A stretch of 23,677 nt of DNA from Acidilobaceae archaeon (GTDB lineage Archaea; Thermoproteota; Thermoprotei_A; Sulfolobales; Acidilobaceae), in assembly GCA_026985435.1 (NCBI GenBank), contig JALSQL010000157.1, forward strand, positions 1-23,677, given 5' to 3'. Below, piece after piece: positions 13,953 through 21,114 of this stretch; the first letter of the stretch is position 1; every line of letters starts with the position of its first letter. The notes under the pieces were generated by a model. That model did no database searches and had not been told where the DNA came from. It was given only the letters and a program-made list of their open reading frames with translations. The translations under genes were made by a program, and so were the position numbers.

Positions 13953-14636
13953 ATGCCTACCCTCCGCAGCGGCCTCGTGATAGCGGGGGCCTACGCTGAT
14001 AAGGTTCGCAGAGTCCTCTTCGCCCAGCTCCGTGACGAGATTAAGAGCGGTGCAGTCGACTCTAGGGAGGTGGCCCGCGCTGCCGGCGAACTCAATAGGC
14101 TACTGTTCGACGTTATAGTTAACAGGCTAAAGCTAGACAAGGGCGACGCTGTCAGGATAAGCGTTGACTACGACCTAGTTGATGGGAAGATCCAGTGGAA
14201 GCTCGACACCCTGAGGCTGGAGGCCTGGAGGAAGCTACCCCAGGACGATGTGGACAAGGCCGTGTCTGCCATGCTAGAGCATGCAGAGGAACTGGTTAGC
14301 AGCGCGATCGAGTTTACCGTGGAGGAGCTAGGCGAGACCGATACTGGTGACATAGTATTCGCCATACGCCACGGCGAGCGTGAGGTCGGCGCTCTCATAG
14401 CCACGCCGCTCAACGGGGAAGCGCTCCTACGCGGAGCCGTAGTGGAGCCAACGCCGCTGCTACTTAGGAGGAGGCGCATCAAGTACGAGGGCGACCTGAA
14501 AGAGTTTGTCGAGAAAAACATTACAACTATCATGGAGGACGCAGAGAACGTCGAGAGAAGAGAAGCAGACCGCGTAATCAGGGAGCTGAAGGCCCTCATC
14601 GAAGCAGCTCAAGAGACCCTCGAGGAAGAGTACTAG
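13953..14636 (+). CDS. DUF2258-like crenarchaeal protein, unknown function
   Basis: This 227-aa protein carries the opening LRSGLVIAGAYADKVRRVLF, which I recall from the crenarchaeal DUF2258 family; the family name is from memory. A helical segment with ELNRLLFDVIVNRLKLDKGD (about 45-65) is followed by a strand-rich block (AVRISVDYDLVDGKIQWKLD). The C-terminal third is a long charged helix (NVERREADRVIRELKALIEA) ending in EEEY, possibly a coiled coil. There are no membrane segments or catalytic motifs I can name. The complete site GGAGGTG at 13937-13943 is 9 nt before ATG 13953, so GTG 13941 is part of the ribosome site rather than the start. It is monocistronic in appearance: its own TATA box precedes it and a tRNA gene with its own promoter follows. 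Confidence 0.7.
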   Translation: MPTLRSGLVIAGAYADKVRRVLFAQLRDEIKSGAVDSREVARAAGELNRLLFDVIVNRLKLDKGDAVRISVDYDLVDGKIQWKLDTLRLEAWRKLPQDDVDKAVSAMLEHAEELVSSAIEFTVEELGETDTGDIVFAIRHGEREVGALIATPLNGEALLRGAVVEPTPLLLRRRRIKYEGDLKEFVEKNITTIMEDAENVERREADRVIRELKALIEAAQETLEEEY

Positions 14637-14651
14637 CGCCCTCCCTAGCGG

Positions 14652-14657
14652 TTTAAA
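14652..14657 (+). promoter_or_regulatory. TATA box of the tRNA-Leu gene
   Basis: TTTAAA lies 30-35 nt before the mature 5' end of the tRNA, in the 50-nt gap after the DUF2258-like gene. This leaves room for a short 5' leader. Confidence 0.6.
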
Positions 14658-14686
14658 CCCCCGCCCAACCCACCCGCCATAACGGT

Positions 14687-14774
14687 GCGGGGGTGCCCGA
14701 GCCTGGCCAAAGGGGTCGGGCTTAGGACCCGATGGCGTAGGCCTGCGCGGGTTCAAATCCCGCCCCCCGCACCA
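14687..14774 (+). tRNA. tRNA-Leu, anticodon UAG, CCA encoded, no intron
   Basis: This is a class II tRNA read directly from the sequence. The acceptor stem is GCGGGGG (14687-14693) with CCCCCGC (14764-14770), then discriminator A and an encoded CCA (14772-14774). The D arm runs through CCCGAGCCTGGCCAAAGGG. The anticodon stem is TCGGG/CCCGA with loop CTTAGGA, and anticodon TAG is at 14723-14725, decoding CUA/CUG leucine. A long variable arm follows (GGCGTAGGCC region). The T arm is GCGGG-TTCAAAT-CCCGC (14747-14763). The three bases before the mature 5' end (GGT, 14684-14686) could pair with the ACC of the 3' end, extending the acceptor helix to 10 bp in the precursor. Confidence 0.97.
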
Positions 14775-14830
14775 CACGCTGCCACCCCTTATACCCTGGC
14801 AACCCCCACCCCAAGCCGCGGGTGCGCCAT

Positions 14831-15982
14831 GTGGCAGAGTGCCCGCGCCAGCCAAGCTTTTCCCAGCTGGATCTCCGGCGTGTGGAGGTCTACGAGGTTT
14901 GGATGAGGCTCAGGGTGGGCTTCGAGACGAGCTTCGGCAAGACCGTCGAGAGGCCGGCCCTCCTCGTGCGGGTCGAGGAGCGCGGCGGCGAGGAGGGGTG
15001 GGGCGAGGTCGTCGCGGGCGAGGGACCCTGGTATAGCTGTGAGACATATGCCACGGCCTGGCACATCATTAGAGATTACCTAGTCGGCTTCCTCCATGGA
15101 TCCAATGGCGACCCACTCGTCTTCGTCAATAATGCCTCTAGGGTTCGCGGCCATATGATGGCCAAGGCCGGGGTGGAGGAGGCGCTATGGGACCTCCAGT
15201 CCCGCATAGCCGGGGTCCCGCTTTGGAGGATGCTCGGCGGGCGTGGAGGCCTCGTTGAGAGCGGGGTTAGCGTGGGGATAGCGCCCAACGTGGAGACCCT
15301 ACTACGCTGGGTCTCGAGCTACGTCGAGGCCGGCTATAGGAGGGTTAAGCTAAAAATAAAGCCCGGCTGGGATGTGGATGTTGTTAAGCGTGTTAGGAGG
15401 GAGTTCCCTGACGTCCCGCTTCAGGTCGACGCGAATGCCGCCTACACCCTCTCCGACATCGGCGTGTTCAAGGCCCTAGACGAACTCGACCTCCTCATGA
15501 TCGAGCAGCCGCTGGATTACGAGGACCTAGTAGACCACGCGGTCCTGTCGTCGAAGCTGCGAACCCCCATATGCCTCGACGAGAGCGTCAGGAAGCCTAA
15601 ACACGCCCTCGACGCCCTAAAGCTGGAGAGCGCCCAGGTTATCAACCTCAAGCCGGGGAGGGTAGGCGGCCTCCACGCCTCCCTCAGGATTCACGATGTC
15701 TGGTACTGCGGCGGCGGGAGGCCCCTATGGGTAGGGGGCATGCTGGAGACAGGTGTTGGGAGATCCCACCTAGTCGCACTTGCAACTCTTCCGGGAGTCT
15801 CATACCCAAACGATATCAGCGCCAGCGACAGGTACTACCCTGAAGACATAGTTGAGCCGCCGTGGGCCCTCAGGCCGGGCGGCTACCTGGAGGCGCCCCA
15901 GAGGCCCGGCATAGGGGTCGACGTTAGGTTAGACCTACTCGAGAAGTACACGAGGAGAAAGTGGGAGGCAAGCCTTGCCTAG
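14831..15982 (+). CDS. Enolase-superfamily enzyme, o-succinylbenzoate synthase/N-acylamino acid racemase type
   Basis: This member of the muconate-lactonizing subgroup should abstract an alpha proton next to a carboxylate. Counted from GTG 14831 (383 aa), the KLK catalytic pair is K173 and K175 (VKLKIKPGWD). Metal ligands are D200 (QVDAN), E225 (MIEQP) and D250 (CLDES). The opposite base is K274 (INLKPGRVGG). NDISASDRYYPEDIV near the C-terminus is characteristic of the NAAAR/OSBS branch. The residues GWGEVVAGEGPWYSCET form the N-terminal capping loop. The start is open: GTG 14822, GTG 14831 (GGTG 6 nt upstream; TTATA at 14789-14793) or GTG 14882. The gene overlaps the metallopeptidase gene by 8 nt. 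OSBS, racemase or epimerase activity cannot be separated by eye; no menaquinone genes are nearby. Confidence 0.85.
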   Translation: MAECPRQPSFSQLDLRRVEVYEVWMRLRVGFETSFGKTVERPALLVRVEERGGEEGWGEVVAGEGPWYSCETYATAWHIIRDYLVGFLHGSNGDPLVFVNNASRVRGHMMAKAGVEEALWDLQSRIAGVPLWRMLGGRGGLVESGVSVGIAPNVETLLRWVSSYVEAGYRRVKLKIKPGWDVDVVKRVRREFPDVPLQVDANAAYTLSDIGVFKALDELDLLMIEQPLDYEDLVDHAVLSSKLRTPICLDESVRKPKHALDALKLESAQVINLKPGRVGGLHASLRIHDVWYCGGGRPLWVGGMLETGVGRSHLVALATLPGVSYPNDISASDRYYPEDIVEPPWALRPGGYLEAPQRPGIGVDVRLDLLEKYTRRKWEASLA

Positions 15983-16427
15983 GATACGCTACGAGCCCGC
16001 GGACGATGTGTGCGAGGCTGTGAAAGCCCTAACCAAACTGGACGAGTTCAGTCATATAGACGCCTCAAGGGTCTACTGCGTGCGCAGCTACGGCGCTAGA
16101 ACCTCGGCTATCGCCAGGATATACGGTACCCCGAGAGCCTGGCTCGCCGTTGGGAGGCAGCCCGAGTACCTAATAGAGGTCATAGCTGAGAAGTTTTACC
16201 GGCTCTCCCCGACCCGTCGCCTGGAGGTTATCATACACGAGCTACTGCACATACCTAAAACCTTCAGCGGAGGCCTTAGGCCGCATGGCCGCCACGTTAA
16301 CGACGTGAAGGTTAAATCCATATACGCGAAGGCCGCTTCCATGGGGATCGCGTCTAATACAATCCGCATATGGAGAAGCTTTGGCAGCCCCTCGAGGTCT
16401 AAAAAACGCGCCGGGCCCAGCATGTGA
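15975..16427 (+). CDS. Small putative zinc metallopeptidase (HELLH)
   Basis: This 150-aa protein contains the zinc-protease motif H88-E-L-L-H92 in VIIHELLHIPKTFSGGLRPHG. A downstream H104 could be the third ligand, an arrangement seen in predicted archaeal/phage metallopeptidases of the COG4900 or Phage_Metallopep kind (names from memory). The N-terminal 80 residues are mixed alpha/beta, with RVYCVRSYGARTSAIARIYG, and the C-terminus is basic (SPSRSKKRAG). No signal peptide is present, so it is probably cytosolic. It starts at TTG 15975, 8 nt inside the upstream gene's end, with GGGAGG 6 nt upstream, which strongly supports coupling to the racemase/OSBS-like gene. Substrate unknown; a role in acyl-amino acid or peptide turnover is only an inference from the pairing. 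Confidence 0.72.
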   Translation: MPRIRYEPADDVCEAVKALTKLDEFSHIDASRVYCVRSYGARTSAIARIYGTPRAWLAVGRQPEYLIEVIAEKFYRLSPTRRLEVIIHELLHIPKTFSGGLRPHGRHVNDVKVKSIYAKAASMGIASNTIRIWRSFGSPSRSKKRAGPSM

Positions 16428-16536
16428 TCCCGTAAGCCCATCCACCCTGCGCCATCAAGCCTCAGCCTTCAATCCGGGGTGCGCGGCACGCGAGGCCCCG
16501 CTCGCAAGCCCGCTGGCACAGCCTAACCTTGTAGGG

Positions 16537-17181
16537 CTAGGCTGGCTCGACCCCCAGGCCCCGGTCGCCCGCGTCGCCCAGGCCCGGCACTATGAAGAAC
16601 CTGTCGTTCAACCCTCTGTCTATAGCTAGCGTGTATACCGCCAGGTCTGGCCAGCGCTCGGCGATTCTGCGTATACCCTCCGGGGCGGCTATCACAGTTA
16701 AGACCACGATCTTCTTGGCCCCGATCTTCTCCACCTCCTCTATAACCTTCTCTAATGTCATCCCGGTCGCGAGCATGGGGTCAACGATCAGGGCGTCATA
16801 GCCCCACCTCTCCGGCATCCTCCTATACGTAACCTCAACCGCTATGCTCCCCTCCCCCTCTTCGACCCTCCTCGCCGCCACAAGCCCCAGCGGCGCTCCG
16901 GGATACGCTTCAAGGACCCCCTCAGCCAGCGGTAGGCTAGCCCCCAGAATCGCCACGACCAGAGGGGCAGCCTCGGGTTCCAGCTCCTGGGCACGCTCGC
17001 CTAGCGGCGTTCGGATCGTGGCCTTCCTCCAGCTCAGCTCCTCGGAGGCCTCCACCGCCAGTAGGAAGCCAGCCTTCCTCATGGCGTCCCGGAAGCCAGC
17101 CACCCCAGTCGAGTGGTCCCGCAACACCCGGAGCAGCCACCTGGCGTATGGTATCTCCTCCCCTAGCACCCGGACTATCAA
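16537..17181 (-). CDS. upp: Uracil phosphoribosyltransferase (pyrimidine salvage)
   Basis: This 214-aa enzyme converts uracil and PRPP to UMP. The PRPP-binding motif LIVDPMLATGMT is at 131-142, and the uracil-binding C-terminal block FFIVPGLGDAGDR is at 195-207. The N-terminal LRVLRDHSTGVAGFRDAMRK (18-37) is the usual UPRT start, and APEGIRRIAERWPDLAVYT is also family-typical. Length is normal. It starts at TTG 17181; GTG at residue 5 is a weaker alternative. The AT-rich TTTAATTA at 17216-17223, about 38 nt upstream, probably serves this gene and the divergent pus10. The gene ends in a short inverted repeat (AGCCTA/TAGGCT, 16520-16543) spanning its stop codon, of unclear meaning. The convergent metallopeptidase gene ends 109 nt away. 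Confidence 0.95.
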   Translation of the reverse strand: MIVRVLGEEIPYARWLLRVLRDHSTGVAGFRDAMRKAGFLLAVEASEELSWRKATIRTPLGERAQELEPEAAPLVVAILGASLPLAEGVLEAYPGAPLGLVAARRVEEGEGSIAVEVTYRRMPERWGYDALIVDPMLATGMTLEKVIEEVEKIGAKKIVVLTVIAAPEGIRRIAERWPDLAVYTLAIDRGLNDRFFIVPGLGDAGDRGLGVEPA

Positions 17182-17215
17182 CCGCAGCCCGCACCCAGGC
17201 CAGGCAGTCTGGGGG

Positions 17216-17223
17216 TTTAATTA
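17216..17223. promoter_or_regulatory. Shared bidirectional TATA element of upp and pus10
   Basis: TTTAATTA is the only AT-rich segment in the 73-nt gap. Its centre is about 38 nt from the upp start (17181) and about 36 nt from the pus10 start (17255). One near-symmetric box could therefore direct transcription both ways. Confidence 0.5.
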
Positions 17224-17254
17224 GAGGCCCCCCTAGGCTGCCGCGGGGTCCATC

Positions 17255-18742
17255 GTGTCGTGGGTGCTAGATGCTGCGAGGCGGCTGCTGCTCGAGACTC
17301 CACTCTGCGATAGGTGCCTTGGGAGAATGTTCGCCAGACTAGGGTATGGTTGGACAAACCGGGAGAGGGGGGACGCCATAAAGAGGCTGCTGGTGATGGA
17401 GGTCCATAGGAGGACCCTGGAGGGTGGGGGGCAGCTGGCTGAGGTCGATCTACAGCTACTCAATAATATAGGTGACCAGGCGCTGCCCCTCCTGCGGCTC
17501 CTGGCGCCCGGCTCTGCCCCCACCTCTAGGGCCTCCTGCGCCATATGCGGGGGCACATTAGACGAGTTCATCGAGAAGGCGGCTAGAGACGCTCTAAAGC
17601 TTCTACGGGCGTTCGATGTTAAGAAATTCGTCGTTGGGGCCAGGGTCGACCCTCGGATACTACGCTTGGAGGACGAGTTGAAATCGAAGATCATGCTACC
17701 CTACGGGGAGAGCCTGAAGGCCGAGCTGAGGAGGGAGATCGGGAAGCTTATCCAATCCGAGGACCCTACACTACAGGCTGAGTTCGACGAGCCCGAGGCC
17801 ACTGTTATCGTAGAGTTCCCGAGCGGCCGTCTCGACATACAGGTGAATAGCCTCATGATAAAAGGCAGGTACTGGAAGCTGGCCAGAATGATAAGCCAAG
17901 CCTACTGGCCCTCACCCACCGGCCCGAGGTACTTTAGCGTGGAGCAGGCGGCCTGGGGGCTCCTCTCCGCCACCGGGGGGGAGCGCTTGGTTGTCCACGC
18001 AGCTGGCAGGGAGGATGTCGACGCCAGGATGCTGGGCACCGGTAGACCCCTCATCGTCGAAGTCAAGGCTCCGAGGAGAAGGCACCTCCCCATGAGCCTA
18101 CTAGAAGAGAAGGCCAACTCTACTGGCAGGGGCCTCGTCGAGTTTAAGTTCGAGTCAATAGCTAGTAGGAGGGACGTCAGGCTATACAAGGAGGAAACAG
18201 CCAGGCTAACAAAGACGTACAGGGCGCTAATCCTATCCAGGAACCGACCCCTTGGCGCGGGCGATATCGAACTCCTCACATCCATCTTTAGAAATAGGAG
18301 GATCCTCCAAAGAACTCCACGGCGGGTTCTCCACAGGCGACCTGATATTCTGCGCGCTCGAACAGTGTACGAGGTAGCCTGTAGAAGCGTGACCAGCCAC
18401 CTGATCGAGTGCCTTATAAGGGCCGAGGGCGGGCTCTACATTAAAGAGCTCGTGAGCGGTGATGCGGGCAGGACTAACCCCTCGTTCGCCTCCGAGATAG
18501 GAGCCGACCTCGTGTGCATTGAGCTTGACGTGGTGGCAGTGGAGGGTGGCCCGCTACGCTTATTTTACCAGGCCGACAGCCCGGCTCACTCCAGGGTGGA
18601 GCTGCGGGATGGTAAAAGCTCCAAGGGGATACCGCCACAGGACCAGGAGGCTCCTCCGGAAGCACATCCGCGAGAAGGGAGCTATCCCCAAGCTGAGCGT
18701 GATACTGAGGGAGTACAGGGTTGGCGAGAAGGTGGCGATTAA
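17255..18742 (+). CDS. pus10: tRNA pseudouridine synthase Pus10 with unusual C-terminal extension
   Basis: Pus10 makes pseudouridine at positions 54 and 55 of archaeal tRNA. The N-terminal zinc/THUMP-like part has C18-x2-C21 (PLCDRCLGRMF) and C95-x2-C98 (SCAICGG). YWKLARMISQAYWP and the catalytic block GREDVDARMLGTGRP (251-265, containing the active Asp) identify the family. EGGLYIKELVSGDAGRTNPS (391-410) is the conserved C-terminal block. Most relatives end near the match to CIELDVVAVE (421-430). This frame runs 65 residues further, and its last 134 nt lie in another frame of rpl21e, giving a Pro/Glu/Gln-rich tail of low likeness to anything. The start is GTG 17255. Core identity is firm; the tail may be a lost stop codon, a sequencing error or a true extension. 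Confidence 0.9.
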   Translation: MSWVLDAARRLLLETPLCDRCLGRMFARLGYGWTNRERGDAIKRLLVMEVHRRTLEGGGQLAEVDLQLLNNIGDQALPLLRLLAPGSAPTSRASCAICGGTLDEFIEKAARDALKLLRAFDVKKFVVGARVDPRILRLEDELKSKIMLPYGESLKAELRREIGKLIQSEDPTLQAEFDEPEATVIVEFPSGRLDIQVNSLMIKGRYWKLARMISQAYWPSPTGPRYFSVEQAAWGLLSATGGERLVVHAAGREDVDARMLGTGRPLIVEVKAPRRRHLPMSLLEEKANSTGRGLVEFKFESIASRRDVRLYKEETARLTKTYRALILSRNRPLGAGDIELLTSIFRNRRILQRTPRRVLHRRPDILRARTVYEVACRSVTSHLIECLIRAEGGLYIKELVSGDAGRTNPSFASEIGADLVCIELDVVAVEGGPLRLFYQADSPAHSRVELRDGKSSKGIPPQDQEAPPEAHPREGSYPQAERDTEGVQGWREGGD

Positions 18743-18908
18743 GATTGACCCATCCTTCCACTACGCCATGCCCCACAGGAGGTTTCACGGGCTCACCGGC
18801 ACAATCATTGGCAAGAGGGGCAGGGCTTACCTTATCGAGGTCCGAGTTGGCAACAAGAAGAAGATCGTCATAACAACGCCCGAGCACATACGACCCCTCA
18901 GCGCCTGA
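18609..18908 (+). CDS. rpl21e: 50S ribosomal protein L21e
   Basis: This 99-aa archaeal/eukaryotic-type large-subunit protein binds rRNA. MVKAPRGYRHRTRRLLRK is the canonical opening. YRVGEKVAIKIDPSFH, MPHRRFHGLTG and GKRGRAYLIEVRVGNKKK are the conserved SH3-like body. The frame is open 90 nt upstream, but the family start and the GGTGGAG site at 18595-18601, 7 nt before ATG 18609, settle the start. It lies inside the 3' end of the pus10 frame. It is followed by rpoF in the conserved archaeal order L21e-Rpo4-DUF655-KsgA-HemK-like. It is probably transcribed from the pus10 promoter, since I see no internal TATA. Confidence 0.97.
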   Translation: MVKAPRGYRHRTRRLLRKHIREKGAIPKLSVILREYRVGEKVAIKIDPSFHYAMPHRRFHGLTGTIIGKRGRAYLIEVRVGNKKKIVITTPEHIRPLSA

Positions 18909-18947
18909 CGGCGGCCGCGTGCCAACCCGTAGCTAAGGGTGGCCACG

Positions 18948-19313
18948 TTGGAGAGGGAGACGCTGCAATCGAGGTACCTGCCCTATGTCCTCGCGCGTGA
19001 ATATGTCTACAAGAGAATCTCTGACGGCAGTAGCAGCATACTCCTCGACAGGGTGTGGGATTACCTCCGCGAGTTCGGGGAGGGCGAGGCCGGCCTGGCC
19101 CAAGTGGCCCTCGAGAAGCTCCTAGAGCTCGGGGTCCCGGAGGATATAGCAGCTGTGATCTTAAGCATATGCCCGAGGACGAAGGGCGAACTCCTCTCGA
19201 TCTACCAGATGAGGAGGGACTGGAGCCCCGGCGACGATCACTTCGATAATGTCCTAGAGGCTATCCGGGACTTCTGCGCCACCACACCCTTCTACCAGGA
19301 TTCAGGCGAGTGA
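18948..19313 (+). CDS. rpoF: DNA-directed RNA polymerase subunit F (Rpo4, Rpb4-like)
   Basis: Rpo4 pairs with Rpo7 to form the stalk of archaeal RNA polymerase, which assists open-complex formation and binds emerging RNA. The protein is about 121 aa and helical. An N-terminal region with YLPYVLAREYVYKRI is followed by a WDYLREF helix. The HRDC-like C-terminal block, KLLELGVPEDIAAVILSICP then TKGELLSIYQ, is the recognisable Rpb4 signature. Identification also rests on position directly after L21e, a widely conserved archaeal order. The frame opens at GTG 18939, but GGGTGG at 18937-18942 sits 5 nt before TTG 18948 and would overlap the GTG, so TTG is preferred. It is divergent in sequence, as Rpo4 usually is. 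Confidence 0.88.
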   Translation: MERETLQSRYLPYVLAREYVYKRISDGSSSILLDRVWDYLREFGEGEAGLAQVALEKLLELGVPEDIAAVILSICPRTKGELLSIYQMRRDWSPGDDHFDNVLEAIRDFCATTPFYQDSGE

Positions 19314-19335
19314 GCGCTTGGGCCGCAGGTTTCAG

Positions 19336-19342
19336 TTTAATA
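19336..19342 (+). promoter_or_regulatory. TATA box before the DUF655 gene
   Basis: TTTAATA in the 81-nt gap after rpoF predicts a start near 19365, about 30 nt before GTG 19395. It suggests an internal promoter within the translation gene block. Confidence 0.5.
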
Positions 19343-19394
19343 GTGTGAGCCCGCATGCACCCCATGGGGGAGCCAGCCGCCCGGGTGTGCAGCC

Positions 19395-20324
19395 GTGCAC
19401 CGGCCACGCCATCGCCCAGGGAGAAGACCGCCGAGGCAGCCGAGGAGAGAGCCGCCGGACCCAGCGTCCATCGAGAAGATAGGCGTCGTCCTAGACTTCA
19501 TGCCAGTAGGCAACAGGAAGGACCCCCACAAGCACCATCAGAGGGAGCCCGTCGTGCAAGCCGTGGGGTTTAACTACTTCACACTACTTGATGGGATACC
19601 GCTGAACTTTTCCGAGATAGATTTCCTGGAGAAAGTTGCCCTGCTGAGCGAGGTATACAAGACAATAATCTACCCTGACCAACGGCGCGGGGTCGGCAGG
19701 GCTTCCGTCTTCCTCGCCTGTCTAAGGGAGAGGGACTCCGCAATATGCTTCCCCGTGACCCCCCTTGATCAACGCGACCTCGAACTCCTCGCAGAGTCCT
19801 TTGAGGAGAAACAGCGCGTCACGATAGTTGATGACTTCGACAAGTTCGAGCGTATCATCACCGAGAAGGGGCTTCCCACTCAGGCGATCCGAGTGCCGCC
19901 AACCCCCATAAGGTACTCCGACCTCACTCCCACAGCCAAGTCCAACCTAGAGCAGGCGGTTAGCAGTATAGTGAAGGAGCGCGAAAAGGATTTCGTCGAA
20001 TTCTTCAACATAGCGGAGCCCATAAACGTTCGGCTCCACGCCATAGAACTGTTACCCGGTGTCGGTAAGAAGACACTCAAGAAGATACTCCAGTACAGGC
20101 TTCAGAAGAGGTTCGCAAGCTATGAGGAGATACATAAGGTTGCAAAGATAGACCCGGTCTCCTCGCTTACTGAGAAAATCATCGAGGAACTCCGAGGGGA
20201 CGCTTCATACTATCTCTTCGTGAGGCCACCCGACCCCGGGAAGCCCTTCCTAGGCTACCTCAACGCTATCTCAAAGCTCAGGCGGGCAGGTAGGGGCCAT
20301 GCGATGTCCCGAAGCGGCTTCTAG
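19395..20324 (+). CDS. DUF655 nucleic-acid-binding protein (S1/HhH-like), Arg/Pro-rich N-terminus
   Basis: This 309-aa member of the archaeal DUF655 family is of unproven function, almost always found beside ksgA. The first about 22 residues are very rich in Arg and Pro (PRHRPGRRPPRQPRREPP) and probably disordered and RNA-binding. The family domain begins at IEKIGVVLDFMPVGN, with VVQAVGFNYFTLL and ICFPVTPLDQRDLELLAESF. A helix-hairpin-helix motif IELLPGVGKKTLKKIL lies at about 218-233, consistent with nucleic-acid binding. GTG 19395 is the only usual start in frame before the domain, and GGGTG at 19383-19387 suits it. Its last 26 nt overlap ksgA, so a role in ribosome assembly or rRNA maturation is a fair inference. 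Confidence 0.85.
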   Translation: MHRPRHRPGRRPPRQPRREPPDPASIEKIGVVLDFMPVGNRKDPHKHHQREPVVQAVGFNYFTLLDGIPLNFSEIDFLEKVALLSEVYKTIIYPDQRRGVGRASVFLACLRERDSAICFPVTPLDQRDLELLAESFEEKQRVTIVDDFDKFERIITEKGLPTQAIRVPPTPIRYSDLTPTAKSNLEQAVSSIVKEREKDFVEFFNIAEPINVRLHAIELLPGVGKKTLKKILQYRLQKRFASYEEIHKVAKIDPVSSLTEKIIEELRGDASYYLFVRPPDPGKPFLGYLNAISKLRRAGRGHAMSRSGF

Positions 20325-21114
20325 ACGTGAGCTAGCGCGCTGGACGAGGCTGGCCCTCCGGGAGCTAGGGGCACGCCCAAGGCGGGGCCTCGGGCAGAGC
20401 TTCCTCGTCGACCCAGCGCCCCTGAGGCGCTACGAGGAACTAATCCCGTGGGGGAGCAGGGTCTACGAGCCCGGCCCCGGACTGGGGGTTCTAACATGTC
20501 TACTCTCCCGGCTCTCATCGAGGGTTGCCTCGGTAGAGTTGGACCGTAGGCTCGCCGAGTGGCTGGTCCAACTGTTCGATTCCAGGCCAAACGTCCTAGT
20601 AATCCACGCGGACGCAGTGGCCCTCTCGGGCCTCGTGGCGGCTGACGTTCTAGCCTCTAACCTACCCTATAGCGCTGCCTCGCAGATACTGGTATCCGCT
20701 GTACAGAACAACAGTATCCGCCTGGTGGTCGCCATGCTCCAATTGGAGGTGGCACGTAGAATCACGTCGAGACCCGGCTCCAGGGCGTACGGCAGGCTGT
20801 CCGCGGTCCTCCGCATGTACTTTAGTGCTGAGATAGACTCGATTTACCCCCCGTCGAGCTTCTACCCCCCACCCAAGGTCTACAGCTCCCTCACAGTCCT
20901 CCGGAGAGTCAGGGAGTGGAGGGATAGAGACAAGTGCTTCCTGGAACTGGCCAGATGCCTGTTCACGTGGCCCAACAGGCTCGCCTCCAAGGCTTTCCGG
21001 GCTTGCGGCGTTCAGCCTCCACCCGGCGCAGAGGGGGTCAGGGTTAGGCAGCTTCCCCCCTCCGCGATCTATGAGGCCGCCATGTCTAGCCCGGGCTGTG
21101 GGGGTGGGTCTTGA
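20299..21114 (+). CDS. ksgA: 16S rRNA dimethyladenosine methyltransferase KsgA/Dim1
   Basis: This 271-aa SAM-dependent enzyme dimethylates the two adjacent adenines in the 3' helix 45 of 16S rRNA, a late small-subunit quality-control step. Motifs are RRGLGQSFLVD (28-38), SAM motif I EPGPGLGVLT (57-66), the acidic VASVELDRRLA, HADAVALS, the catalytic NLPY (121-124) and SFYPPPKVYSS. The C-terminal helical domain has LFTWPNRLASKAFRACG. Length is normal. ATG 20299 lies inside the end of the DUF655 frame, with a purine-rich AGGTAGGGG just upstream. Its stop overlaps the TTG of the next gene as TTGA. The overlap chain implies translational coupling. Confidence 0.95.
   Translation: MRCPEAASRRELARWTRLALRELGARPRRGLGQSFLVDPAPLRRYEELIPWGSRVYEPGPGLGVLTCLLSRLSSRVASVELDRRLAEWLVQLFDSRPNVLVIHADAVALSGLVAADVLASNLPYSAASQILVSAVQNNSIRLVVAMLQLEVARRITSRPGSRAYGRLSAVLRMYFSAEIDSIYPPSSFYPPPKVYSSLTVLRRVREWRDRDKCFLELARCLFTWPNRLASKAFRACGVQPPPGAEGVRVRQLPPSAIYEAAMSSPGCGGGS

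Noticed and set aside
14829..14909. Short ATG frame of about 26 codons ahead of the OSBS/racemase gene
   Set aside because: It overlaps the better-supported GTG frame and has no features of its own; it is probably a by-product of ATGTG at the start site.
16401..16406. T6 tract on the minus strand as a terminator for upp
   Set aside because: It is the two AAA lysine codons of the metallopeptidase on the other strand and lies about 130 nt past the upp stop; coding explains it.
16430..16530. Minus-strand CTGA-GGCT-TGATGG resembling D'/C' boxes of a C/D-box guide RNA
   Set aside because: No acceptable outer C and D boxes stand at guide-length distances, so the pattern is incomplete.
16520..16543. 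Hairpin AGCCTA/TAGGCT as an intrinsic terminator of upp
   Set aside because: It spans the stop codon and no T tract follows; archaeal termination does not need such a hairpin.
18519..18608. N-terminal extension of L21e
   Set aside because: The conserved L21e start is at ATG 18609 with its own ribosome site; the upstream part is the pus10 3' region in another frame.
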